A stretch of DNA of 33,353 nt, from NCBI GenBank assembly GCA_020852295.1, contig JADZBC010000009.1, positions 350,435 to 383,787 of the forward strand, read 5' to 3'. A model generated the notes under the pieces. It searched no databases. It saw only the letters and a list, made by a program, of their open reading frames with translations, and was not told the DNA's origin. This DNA comes from a bacterium. GTDB taxonomy: Bacteria; Patescibacteriota; Saccharimonadia; CAILAD01; JADZBC01. Below are positions 20,194 to 25,832 of this stretch, piece by piece. Position numbers and translations under genes: made by a program. Numbering within the stretch: the stretch's first letter is position 1; every line of letters begins with the position of its first letter.

Positions 20194-20232
20194 TACGAAC
20201 CCCACCAGCGATGAACCGGTGGGGTTCGTACT
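20192..20232 (-). terminator. Convergent terminator hairpin (SemiSWEET / Gmk-like)
   Basis: Perfect 15-bp arms AGTACGAACCCCACC (20192-20206) and GGTGGGGTTCGTACT (20218-20232), 11-nt loop, no T-run. It is placed between two convergent genes and probably ends both. Confidence 0.8.
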
Positions 20233-20247
20233 GATGGGGTGGGATGA

Positions 20248-20811
20248 TCAGCTCAGGAGCGAACGGAGGAAGTCCGCCAGCTCATGGATGATCTTGTCGG
20301 GGCCACCGTCGTTGATGATGACCAGGTCGGGGCCAGTCTCCATGGCGTAGGCGACCTCGTGGTCGGCACGGTCGAGGCGATCCTCGAGCTCGGCCGGGTC
20401 CATGTTGGGATCGCGACCCAGGATACGGGCCCGCTGCAGCTCCCGCATCGGCTCCGGCAGACGGATGAGCACGGTGCGCGTGATATCCGGGAACTGGTCT
20501 CGGACGTTGCGAGCGCCGTGGACGTCGAGCTCGAGCAGGGTGTGCTCGTTCGGATCAGGTACGAGCTTGCCGTACCACTTGCCGAAGTGCTCATCGGTCT
20601 CTAGCAGCTTGCCGTCGCGCTCGAGCTCCTTGAACTCCTCGAGGCTGCAGTAGCGGTACATGGTTGGGCCATATGCCGTGTCGCTGGGCCGCTCGTCGCG
20701 AGTCGTGGCCGACATCCCGAGCTTGAACTCGGGTACCAGACGCAGGGCTCCGCGCCAGGCGGTTTCTTTTCCGGCCCCAGCGGGACCGGAGAGTGTTACG
20801 ATGCTACCCAT
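20248..20811 (-). CDS. Guanylate-kinase-like P-loop protein
   Basis: 187 residues, close to guanylate kinase size. Matches to the family in order: P-loop LSGPAGAGKET (residues 7-17), SATTRDERPSD (33-43, the GMP-binding SxTTRxxR block), YGPTMYRYCSLEEFKELERDGKLLE, GKWYGKLV, LLELDVHGARNVRDQF (equivalent of VLLEIDxQGAxQVR) and VIINDGG near the C-terminus. The P-loop reads GKET where Gmk has GK[ST][ST], so the usual Mg-coordinating Ser/Thr is Glu, and activity is uncertain. SD-like GGAGAG precedes the ATG, a consensus promoter lies upstream and a palindromic terminator downstream. GC-rich (36 of 60 bases in 20521-20580). Probably an acquired single-gene unit; it could be a divergent gmk or a non-canonical nucleotide kinase. 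Confidence 0.7.
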   Translation of the reverse strand: MGSIVTLSGPAGAGKETAWRGALRLVPEFKLGMSATTRDERPSDTAYGPTMYRYCSLEEFKELERDGKLLETDEHFGKWYGKLVPDPNEHTLLELDVHGARNVRDQFPDITRTVLIRLPEPMRELQRARILGRDPNMDPAELEDRLDRADHEVAYAMETGPDLVIINDGGPDKIIHELADFLRSLLS

Positions 20812-20846
20812 GGCTTCTCTCCAGGGCTCGGGGACAGGATTGCGAT

Positions 20847-20875
20847 ACTATAGCACGACTCAACAGGAGTGACAA
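20847..20875 (-). promoter_or_regulatory. Promoter of the Gmk-like gene
   Basis: Minus strand: TTGTCA (20875-20870), 17-bp spacer, TATAGT (20852-20847). Predicted start near 20840, leader about 30 nt. Confidence 0.72.
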
Positions 20876-20896
20876 GGGTACTGAAGCAATCTACTG

Positions 20897-20925
20897 TTGA
20901 CACAGCCAAATACTTATGCTTAAAT
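20897..20925 (+). promoter_or_regulatory. Promoter of the short-peptide unit
   Basis: TTGACA (20897-20902), 17-bp spacer, TTAAAT (20920-20925). Predicted start near 20932, 3 nt before the ATG at 20935. Confidence 0.6.
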
Positions 20926-20934
20926 AGCACCACT

Positions 20935-21042
20935 ATGAACAGACATAGCTATACATCGCCAATTATGCAAAACCTCGACACCGTCAAAGGTGGCGCGGAT
21001 TTTCGTGTACGCGGTAAGGCTTGTCTGGATACTATGAACTAA
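20935..21042 (+). CDS. Putative 35-residue peptide with a double-glycine motif
   Basis: Short ORF MNRHSYTSPIMQNLDTVKGG followed by 15 residues ADFRVRGKACLDTMN. It has its own promoter (TTGACA-17-TTAAAT), would be leaderless, and is followed 24 bp later by a good intrinsic terminator, so it occupies a dedicated transcript of about 160 nt. The Gly-Gly at residues 19-20 after a Leu-rich-like segment (MQNLDTVKGG) resembles the cleavage site of double-glycine leader peptides, giving a basic 15-residue product with one Cys. No peptidase-containing ABC exporter is visible in the window. It could equally be a small RNA with a chance ORF, or a small cytosolic protein. Confidence 0.4.
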   Translation: MNRHSYTSPIMQNLDTVKGGADFRVRGKACLDTMN

Positions 21043-21065
21043 TATTACGTTTTTATGTCGAGACG

Positions 21066-21089
21066 AGCCTCCGATCCAGGAGGCTTTTT
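21066..21089 (+). terminator. Intrinsic terminator after the short-peptide ORF
   Basis: AGCCTCC (21066-21072), 6-nt loop, GGAGGCT (21079-21085), T-run to 21089. A classical U-tailed terminator, unlike those of the GC-rich units. Confidence 0.85.
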
Positions 21090-21200
21090 ATATTGACATA
21101 GCAAAAGTTGATCTGAATCTCGGGGGCTCTTTCGACCTAACAACCAAGTTGGGTCGCTGATGCGTGACAGAATCACGCGCTCGTGAAAGGACGTACTGTC

Positions 21201-21746
21201 ATGTACGGACCACGAATCGAAGGGGAAAAGGTCGTTCTGCGGCCGCACTGCGCTGAGGATGCGCAGCCCTTCATCGACATGTTGGCCAACTCGACGGTCA
21301 ACCGTTACCTGGCTCGCCAGGAGCCGATGAGCCTGCAGGCGGAGCTGGAGTGGATCGAGGCACGCGCCACCGACCCCAACAGCTTCGGCTGGACCATCGA
21401 GGTGGAGGGGCAGTGCGTCGGCACGGTCGGCTTCGACCACATCAGTTGGCGTCGGGGCGTGGCAACGGTCGGTATCTTCATCGGCCAGCCCACGCTCTGG
21501 GGTCAGGGCATCACCACCGAGGTGGCGAGCTTGGTGGCACGGTACGCCTTCATGCAGCTGGGTCTGCGCAAGATCCAGTCTGGCTACCTGGCGCCCAACG
21601 TGGCTTCGGGCAAGGCGCAGGCGCGGATCGGCCTCGTGGAGGTCGGTCGGTGGCGCGCCGAGCACTTCCGGGACGGGCAGTGGGTCGACCACATCCTCAC
21701 CGAGTTGCACCGCGACGACTGGCTCGCCAGCCAGTCCGAGTCGTAG
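21201..21746 (+). CDS. GNAT acetyltransferase, RimJ/RimL-like
   Basis: 181 residues from ATG 21201 (start chosen for the GAAAGGA at 21184-21190; an in-frame GTG lies at 21183). The N-terminal GPRIEGEKVVLRPHCAEDAQ beta-strand and the core IGQPTLWGQGITTEVASLV (acetyl-CoA-binding loop of motif A, consensus [QR]xxGxG) place it in the Acetyltransf_3/RimJ-RimL branch. The C-terminal RIGLVEVGRWRAEHFRDGQWVDH segment is also typical. Likely N-acetylates an amine on a protein, amino sugar or antibiotic; substrate unknown. GC-rich (40 of 60 bases in 21301-21360). Upstream are a TTGACA (21093-21098) with no good -10 and a leader hairpin CGACCTAAC/GTTGGGTCG. Downstream is a 12-bp palindrome. Probably acquired. 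Confidence 0.82.
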   Translation: MYGPRIEGEKVVLRPHCAEDAQPFIDMLANSTVNRYLARQEPMSLQAELEWIEARATDPNSFGWTIEVEGQCVGTVGFDHISWRRGVATVGIFIGQPTLWGQGITTEVASLVARYAFMQLGLRKIQSGYLAPNVASGKAQARIGLVEVGRWRAEHFRDGQWVDHILTELHRDDWLASQSES

Positions 21747-21753
21747 CGGCTCC

Positions 21754-21783
21754 GCCCCCGGCACAGATCAATGTGCCGGGGGC
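21754..21783 (+). terminator. GC-rich terminator hairpin after the GNAT gene
   Basis: Perfect 12-bp arms GCCCCCGGCACA (21754-21765) and TGTGCCGGGGGC (21772-21783), 6-nt loop, followed by ATCCCTTTG without a clean T-run. Confidence 0.8.
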
Positions 21784-21789
21784 ATCCCT

Positions 21790-21817
21790 TTGTAAGTAGC
21801 CAAATATCAGATAGAAT
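21790..21817 (+). promoter_or_regulatory. Promoter of fni
   Basis: TTGTAA (21790-21795), 16-bp spacer, TAGAAT (21812-21817). Predicted start at about 21823-21825 coincides with the ATG (21824), giving a leaderless mRNA. Confidence 0.6.
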
Positions 21818-21823
21818 AGGGCG

Positions 21824-22867
21824 ATGAGTGATATAGAATCTCGCAAACAAGATCATGTTGATCTATCATTAGACCCCAGCTCGCAGTACGATACGCGGCC
21901 CTTTGAGGCGTACCGTCTGCCGTACAAGGCACTACCCGAGATCAATCTTGAGGACGTTTCGACCGAGACAGAGCTTTTTGGCAAAAAGTTATCGCAGCCG
22001 CTGATTATTTCCTCGATGACGGGCGGCACAAAGTATGCCGGGACTATCAATAAAAACTTAGCGATCGCTGCCGAGGCCGCGCATGTGGCGCTTGGGGTCG
22101 GTTCGCAGCGTATTGCCCTTGAGAAACGCGAGGCGATTGAGTCATTTGAACTAGTCCGTAAGCACGCCCCTACGGCGGTGCTGTTTGCCAATATGGGTGC
22201 CATCCAGCTCAATAACGGTCGCGATGTGGCCGACTATGAGGCGGTTGTGCGGATGATCGCGGCTGATGCACTGTATCTGCATATCAACCCATTGCAGGAG
22301 GCGATCCAGCCTGGCGGGGACACCAACTATGCCGGATTACTAAAAAAGATCGAGCAGTTGGTCGCGAAGCTCAGTGTGCCGGTTTTTGTGAAAGAAGTTG
22401 GGCACGGCATCGATGAAGCGACTGCCAAGGCCTTGTTTGATATCGGTGTGGCTGGGGTGGATGTGGCCGGGCTCGGCGGTACCAGCTATGCCTGGATCGA
22501 AGCGCGCCGCGCTGGAGAAGATTATTATGCAGACTGGTTTCGCAATGTTGGTGTGCCGACCGATGAAGCAGTTGTCGGGGCAGCGCGCCACAAAGGTGAA
22601 CGGATTGTAGTGGCGAGCGGCGGTATTCGCAATCCGCTGGCTGCGGTCAAGGCGCGAGCACTGGGCGCGGATTATGTTGCGTCGGCCCGCTCATTTCTCA
22701 AGCGTGCCGTGGTAAGTGCCGATGAGACTATTGCGGCTATCGAGATGGCCCGCCGTGGTATCCAGATCACACTCTTTTCGTGTGGGGTGAGCAATTGGCA
22801 AGAGGCAGCCAATATCCAGCTTATTCATACTGCCGAAACGAACTATTCGGACAACCCGAGAATCTAA
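21824..22867 (+). CDS. fni: Type 2 isopentenyl-diphosphate delta-isomerase
   Basis: 347 residues. FMN- and NADPH-dependent enzyme interconverting isopentenyl and dimethylallyl diphosphate, a cytosolic TIM-barrel protein. Family motifs in order: the N-terminal RKQDHVDL, SSMTGGTKYAGTIN (about 64-77), ALGVGSQR (flavin site), FANMGAIQL, the catalytic HINPLQEAIQPGGD, FVKEVGHGI, VDVAGLGGTSYAWIE and VASGGIRNP. All key segments look intact. ATG 21824 has no SD but a -10 box 7 nt upstream. It stands alone, with no other isoprenoid gene in the window. An AT-rich hairpin, CTACGAAA/TTTCGTAG (22871-22878 / 22898-22905), follows the stop. Composition is close to the core genes rather than the GC-rich units. 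Confidence 0.95.
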   Translation: MSDIESRKQDHVDLSLDPSSQYDTRPFEAYRLPYKALPEINLEDVSTETELFGKKLSQPLIISSMTGGTKYAGTINKNLAIAAEAAHVALGVGSQRIALEKREAIESFELVRKHAPTAVLFANMGAIQLNNGRDVADYEAVVRMIAADALYLHINPLQEAIQPGGDTNYAGLLKKIEQLVAKLSVPVFVKEVGHGIDEATAKALFDIGVAGVDVAGLGGTSYAWIEARRAGEDYYADWFRNVGVPTDEAVVGAARHKGERIVVASGGIRNPLAAVKARALGADYVASARSFLKRAVVSADETIAAIEMARRGIQITLFSCGVSNWQEAANIQLIHTAETNYSDNPRI

Positions 22868-22904
22868 CAACTACGAAAAACATTACGTATTAATAGCTTT
22901 CGTA

Positions 22905-22949
22905 GGTGTCCCACCCGCGCCACGAAGGGCGCAGGTGGTGGATGACACC
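22905..22949 (-). terminator. GC-rich terminator hairpin of the 22962 gene
   Basis: Nested arms GGTGTC/GACACC (22905-22910 / 22944-22949), then CCACC/GGTGG, then GCGCC/GGCGC near the apex. It lies 12 bp after the minus-strand stop and has no T-run. Confidence 0.7.
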
Positions 22950-22961
22950 GAACGGGGGGGT

Positions 22962-23333
22962 TCAGGCCGAGGTTGCGAGGATCTCACCCGCCCGACGGAT
23001 GTCGGGGTCGGTGAAGACCATCGGGTGGCGCGGACGATCCTCCAGCTCACCCACCTCCTCGAACGTGAACGTGAGGTTGCGGTCGTGCAGGGCCGCCTTG
23101 ATGGCGCGCACCAGCGGTGCCAGCTCCTGCTGGTCGGTAATGGGCTGGTAGAACCAGACGTTGAGGGCGCGGCCCTCGTCCAGCTCGATCGCTCGCTCGA
23201 TCAGACCGCGGGTGTCGGGCGAGCTGTTGGTCAGGTAGCTGGCCATCGCTCGTCCGAAGGGCTGGTTGTCCTCGGTCGCGATGGACACCTTGGTGTCGCC
23301 ACGCTCAAGGCTGACGGAGATACGTCGGGGCAT
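22962..23333 (-). CDS. Unknown 123-residue soluble protein
   Basis: Starts MPRRISVSLERGDTKVSIAT at ATG 23333 with GGAGG 10 nt upstream; an upstream in-frame ATG at 23360 lacks an SD. Predicted mixed alpha/beta: an N-terminal beta hairpin, a helix, the segment RALNVWFYQPITDQQELAPLV, a helix RAIKAALHDR, a strand LTFTFEEVGE and a C-terminal helix. No TM segment, no Cys, acidic overall. No family recognised. GC-rich (39 of 60 bases in 23101-23160), with a near-consensus promoter upstream and a palindromic terminator downstream, the same design as the other GC-rich single genes. The clean promoter-SD-ORF-hairpin series supports it as a real gene. Confidence 0.65.
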   Translation of the reverse strand: MPRRISVSLERGDTKVSIATEDNQPFGRAMASYLTNSSPDTRGLIERAIELDEGRALNVWFYQPITDQQELAPLVRAIKAALHDRNLTFTFEEVGELEDRPRHPMVFTDPDIRRAGEILATSA

Positions 23334-23393
23334 TTGCAGAACCTCCAGGTTCGGTGTCAAAGGTCGGCCACGGGATGTGGCAGACGAAACGAA

Positions 23394-23422
23394 ATTATAA
23401 CAGAACTTTGTGAAATATTCAA
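23394..23422 (-). promoter_or_regulatory. Promoter of the 22962 gene
   Basis: Minus strand: TTGAAT (23422-23417), 17-bp spacer, TATAAT (23399-23394). Predicted start near 23387, leader about 54 nt. Back-to-back with the ncRNA promoter, whose -35 is 20 bp away. Confidence 0.8.
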
Positions 23423-23441
23423 GTCATAAGATATAAAACTA

Positions 23442-23469
23442 TTGACAAATATAGATAAATGTGTAAAAT
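23442..23469 (+). promoter_or_regulatory. Promoter of the structured ncRNA
   Basis: TTGACA (23442-23447), 16-bp spacer, TAAAAT (23464-23469), in a strongly AT-rich stretch. Predicted start near 23476. Confidence 0.75.
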
Positions 23470-23475
23470 AGTCCA

Positions 23476-24007
23476 CGTATTCGTACCTTGTAACTTTTCG
23501 GGAGCCACTGGTTCCCGATACTAGGAGTGATTAAGCTCACGCTTAGTATCGGGAACTCAGTTCTCGGCGCATTGGCTACGTAATCAGCCGGTGTGGACCG
23601 TAGGTCGTCATGCATCCCCACGATGCAACTTTCTACGGCCTGTGGTGGAGACTTCTAGACAAGGTCTGGAGCGTCCCCACCGCTCCGAGACCAACTTCCG
23701 ATCAAAGGAGCCAGCCAGCGCGCCCAGCGCAGCGGCTCCCGCGGGGGAGAGTGGCCGACAGGCCTTGAGCTTCCAACGCTCAACGTGCAGCTTCGGCTCG
23801 CACCTCTCCTCCGCGCTTTCGGGCGAGCACTCCTCGGCTGGACGGCTCCACCGTCCGCCACTCCCTTCCTCCTGTGCTCGCACGACAGGGAGCGCCCCTG
23901 GGCCGCCACCTCGGCAGCCCAGGGGTAACCCTGCTCCACCTCGAAGAAACTCTTCGGGGTGTTTCGCCCCGAAGCTTCTCTAAGAAGCCTCGGGGCTTCT
24001 TCGTTTT
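23476..24007 (+). ncRNA. Candidate large structured non-coding RNA (about 530 nt)
   Basis: The region runs from a strong promoter to a terminator hairpin and has no ORF with a ribosome binding site. Visible helices: TTCCCGATACTA/TAGTATCGGGAA (23512-23523 / 23544-23555); CCGTAG/CTACGG (23598-23603 / 23633-23638) enclosing TGCATC/GATGCA; an 11-bp stem with one bulge at 23663-23692; GGAGCC/GGCTCC (23707-23712 / 23734-23739); a GTGCAGC-UUCG-GCTcGCAC hairpin (23785-23803); the long-range helix GCGAGCAC/GTGCTCGC (23823-23830 / 23874-23881) around GGACGG/CCGTCC; CAGGG/CCCTG enclosing CCCCTGGGC/GCCCAGGGG (23895-23903 / 23917-23925); CTTCGGGG/CCCCGAAG (23952-23959 / 23967-23974). I do not see the signature cores of RNase P RNA, tmRNA, SRP RNA or a self-splicing intron. 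GC-rich like the neighbouring single-gene units. Function unknown. Confidence 0.6.
23982..24007 (+). terminator. Terminator of the ncRNA unit
   Basis: AAGAAGCC (23982-23989), TCGG loop, GGCTTCTT (23994-24001), then CGTTTT. Short T-run. Followed 29 bp later by the rplC promoter. Confidence 0.65.
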
Positions 24008-24035
24008 GGTCATTTTGACTCAGTCCGAAAAGTTA

Positions 24036-24065
24036 TTGACACTCCTGGGGCTTATCTGGTACACT
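24036..24065 (+). promoter_or_regulatory. Promoter of the rplC-secY ribosomal protein operon
   Basis: TTGACA (24036-24041), 18-bp spacer, TACACT (24060-24065) preceded by TGG (extended -10). Predicted start near 24072, leader about 120 nt. Confidence 0.75.
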
Positions 24066-24139
24066 AGCTCTTGGTTTACAACCTATACCTGTACAAATCA
24101 GGTTAGTGTGCTGGGAAGTAGCCAGGTCTGCAGCAGCAG

Positions 24140-24170
24140 AAACCGGTTCATTTGCCAGGTTTTATTTTTT
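24140..24170 (+). terminator. Attenuator-like hairpin in the rplC leader
   Basis: AAACCGG (24140-24146), 8-nt loop, CC-A-GGTTT (24155-24162, one bulged A), followed by TATTTTTT (24163-24170). Upstream in the leader are TCTGC/GCAGA (24127-24131 / 24136-24140) and CTGG/CCAG hairpins, the first sharing base 24140 with the terminator stem. The hairpin lies between the promoter and the rplC SD, the arrangement of an attenuated r-protein leader. Confidence 0.55.
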
Positions 24171-24192
24171 ACGCTTTACGCACAAGGAAGAA

Positions 24193-24813
24193 ATGAAAGC
24201 TATTCTTGCTCGCAAAATCGGAATGACCCATCTTTTCTTAGAAGATGGCACCAAGTCGGCAGTGACTGTACTGCAGGCTGGTCCTTGTGTAGTTACTCAG
24301 GTAAAGACTGTCGAGACGGACGGCTACAATGCTGTTCAGATCGGTTTTGGCGAAGCCAAGAAGCAAGCCAAGCCTCAGGCCGGCCACCTCAAAAAAGCCA
24401 AAGCCAACAGCCGTGATTTGGCAGAATATCGTATTGACCCAATCACTGAAGGTGAAGATAACGCAACTGTATCAGTCGGAGACACTATCTCGGCTGATAT
24501 TTTTGAGCTTGGTGAGAAAGTTCAGGTAACCGCTGTTTCTAAGGGTAAAGGCTTTGCGGGTACTATCAAGCGTCACAATTTCGCCCGCGGACCAAAAACC
24601 CATGGTAGCCACAACTATCGAGCACCTGGGTCGATCGGTGCTGGTTTTCCACAGCATGTCTTCAAGGGAATGCGAATGGCTGGCCACATGGGTCATGAGC
24701 AGGTTACGGTGAAGAACCTCAAGGTTATGGTAGTTGATGCTGAGAATAATATTTTGGCGGTTCGTGGTGCCGTACCAGGGCCACGCAAAAGCTTAGTGAT
24801 GGTGAAGGGCTAG
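24193..24813 (+). CDS. rplC: 50S ribosomal protein uL3
   Basis: 206 residues. Early assembly protein of the 50S subunit reaching the peptidyl-transferase centre. MKAILARKIGMTHLFLEDG at the start and the central loop FARGPKTHGSHNYRAPGSIG followed by MAGHMGHEQVT are diagnostic. ATG 24193 is chosen because AAGGA (24184-24188) precedes it and it matches the family N-terminus; an open frame extends upstream but only through the leader. First gene of a 20-gene unit. It is preceded by an attenuator-like hairpin rather than by rpsJ, which sits with tuf. Confidence 0.97.
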   Translation: MKAILARKIGMTHLFLEDGTKSAVTVLQAGPCVVTQVKTVETDGYNAVQIGFGEAKKQAKPQAGHLKKAKANSRDLAEYRIDPITEGEDNATVSVGDTISADIFELGEKVQVTAVSKGKGFAGTIKRHNFARGPKTHGSHNYRAPGSIGAGFPQHVFKGMRMAGHMGHEQVTVKNLKVMVVDAENNILAVRGAVPGPRKSLVMVKG

Positions 24814-24816
24814 AGT

Positions 24817-25491
24817 ATGAAGATTACGACTTTTACTAAATCAGGCAACAAAGGCAGCGAGCTTACCCTCGAAAAAGCTGTTTTTGGACTAACGCCAAAC
24901 ACCCAGCTGATCCAGCTGGCTTACAATCGTTTTCTTAATAATGCTCGTACCAACAACGCTAAGGTCCTGACACGTTCTGAAGTAGCCGGTGGTGGCCGTA
25001 AGCCATGGCGTCAAAAGGGTACCGGTCGCGCTCGAACCGGTTCGATTCGCAACCCACTCTGGCGAACTGGTGGTATCATCTTTGGTCCAACTGGTAACGA
25101 AAACTACAGCCAAGATATGCCAAAGAAGATGGCGCGAGCCGCTTTGGCCCAGGCCTTGAGTGCTAAAGTGAAGAACATTGTAGTTATTGAGAAGTTTGAA
25201 GCAAGTGAGTACAAGACTAAAGCGGTTGTTGAACTGCTCAGTAAGCTCAATGTAAGCGGCAACATCGTACTTGTTGCCGACGAATTCAACGAAGCATTTC
25301 GTGCATCATCGGCCAATATCGCCGGTGTAACCAGCCTGAAGACAAAATCACTCAGTGTTTACGCTGTGATGAACGCCGATAGTATTGTGATCGAAAAAGC
25401 AGCGCTTGATACCCTCAAGGACTGGTTGACTTCAGCTCGGGTGGCACCAAAAGTGGCCGAGAAGAAAGAGAAAGAGGAGGCGAGTAAATGA
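24817..25491 (+). CDS. rplD: 50S ribosomal protein uL4
   Basis: 224 residues. Exit-tunnel protein; in E. coli it also represses its own operon. The extended loop RSEVAGGGRKPWRQKGTGRARTG followed by SIRNPLWRTGGIIFGP is intact. The C-terminus is Lys/Glu-rich (EKKEKEEASK) and its codons contain AAAGAGGAGG, the SD for rplW. It starts 3 bp after rplC, and its TGA stop overlaps the rplW ATG (ATGA, 25488-25491). Confidence 0.97.
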   Translation: MKITTFTKSGNKGSELTLEKAVFGLTPNTQLIQLAYNRFLNNARTNNAKVLTRSEVAGGGRKPWRQKGTGRARTGSIRNPLWRTGGIIFGPTGNENYSQDMPKKMARAALAQALSAKVKNIVVIEKFEASEYKTKAVVELLSKLNVSGNIVLVADEFNEAFRASSANIAGVTSLKTKSLSVYAVMNADSIVIEKAALDTLKDWLTSARVAPKVAEKKEKEEASK

Positions 25492-25832
25492 ATGTTTTGA
25501 CACTTAAGCCAGTTGTGACTGAGAAAAGCGTGCACGCTGCAAGTGCTCAGGTTTACACTTTTGAGGTGCCAACTGACGCCAATAAGATCGAGATCCGCCG
25601 CGCTCTCAAGGAGCACTTCAAGGTTGACGCTATCGCTATTCGCACTGTTGTGAGCAAAGGTAAAGTTAAGCGCTTTAAGGGCGTGACCGGCCGTCGTACC
25701 GACAGCAAAAAGGCCTTTGTAACCCTCAAGAAGGGCCAGAAGATTGCTATCTTTGAGGCTGAACCAGAAGAAAAAGAAGCCAAGAAGCCAGCTAAAAAAG
25801 CCACGGTTAAAACTGAGAAGGAAACGAAATAA
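25488..25832 (+). CDS. rplW: 50S ribosomal protein uL23
   Basis: 114 residues. Exit-tunnel rim protein and docking site for trigger factor (tig in this window) and SRP. Core motifs are LKPVVTEKS, YTFEVPTDANKIEIRRALKEHF and VTGRRTDSKKAFVTLKKGQ. It carries a Lys/Ala/Glu tail of about 25 residues ending KETK. The codons of that end provide GAAGGAAAC as the SD of rplB, whose ATG overlaps the TAA by one base. Confidence 0.96.
   Translation: MNVLTLKPVVTEKSVHAASAQVYTFEVPTDANKIEIRRALKEHFKVDAIAIRTVVSKGKVKRFKGVTGRRTDSKKAFVTLKKGQKIAIFEAEPEEKEAKKPAKKATVKTEKETK

Noticed and set aside
21350-21799. 149-codon frame overlapping the GNAT gene, and a 239-codon minus-strand frame at 21045-21764
   Set aside because: Both are Arg/His/Pro-rich shadow translations of the GC-rich GNAT gene; the GNAT frame has recognisable motifs and an SD.
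22871-22905. AT-rich hairpin after fni (CTACGAAA/TTTCGTAG) as an intrinsic terminator
   Set aside because: The loop is long (19 nt) and there is no T-run; it may be part of the adjoining palindrome, so it is only mentioned under fni.
23591-23983. 130-codon open frame inside the ncRNA region (plus strand), and overlapping minus-strand frames
   Set aside because: Composition is low-complexity Ser/Pro/Arg, there is no SD, and several long overlapping frames on both strands arise simply from high GC. The hairpin density fits RNA better.
25040-25065. tRNA T-arm-like GGTTCGATTC with flanking complement
   Set aside because: It lies inside the conserved loop of rplD (RARTGSIRNP) and no acceptor, D or anticodon arms surround it.
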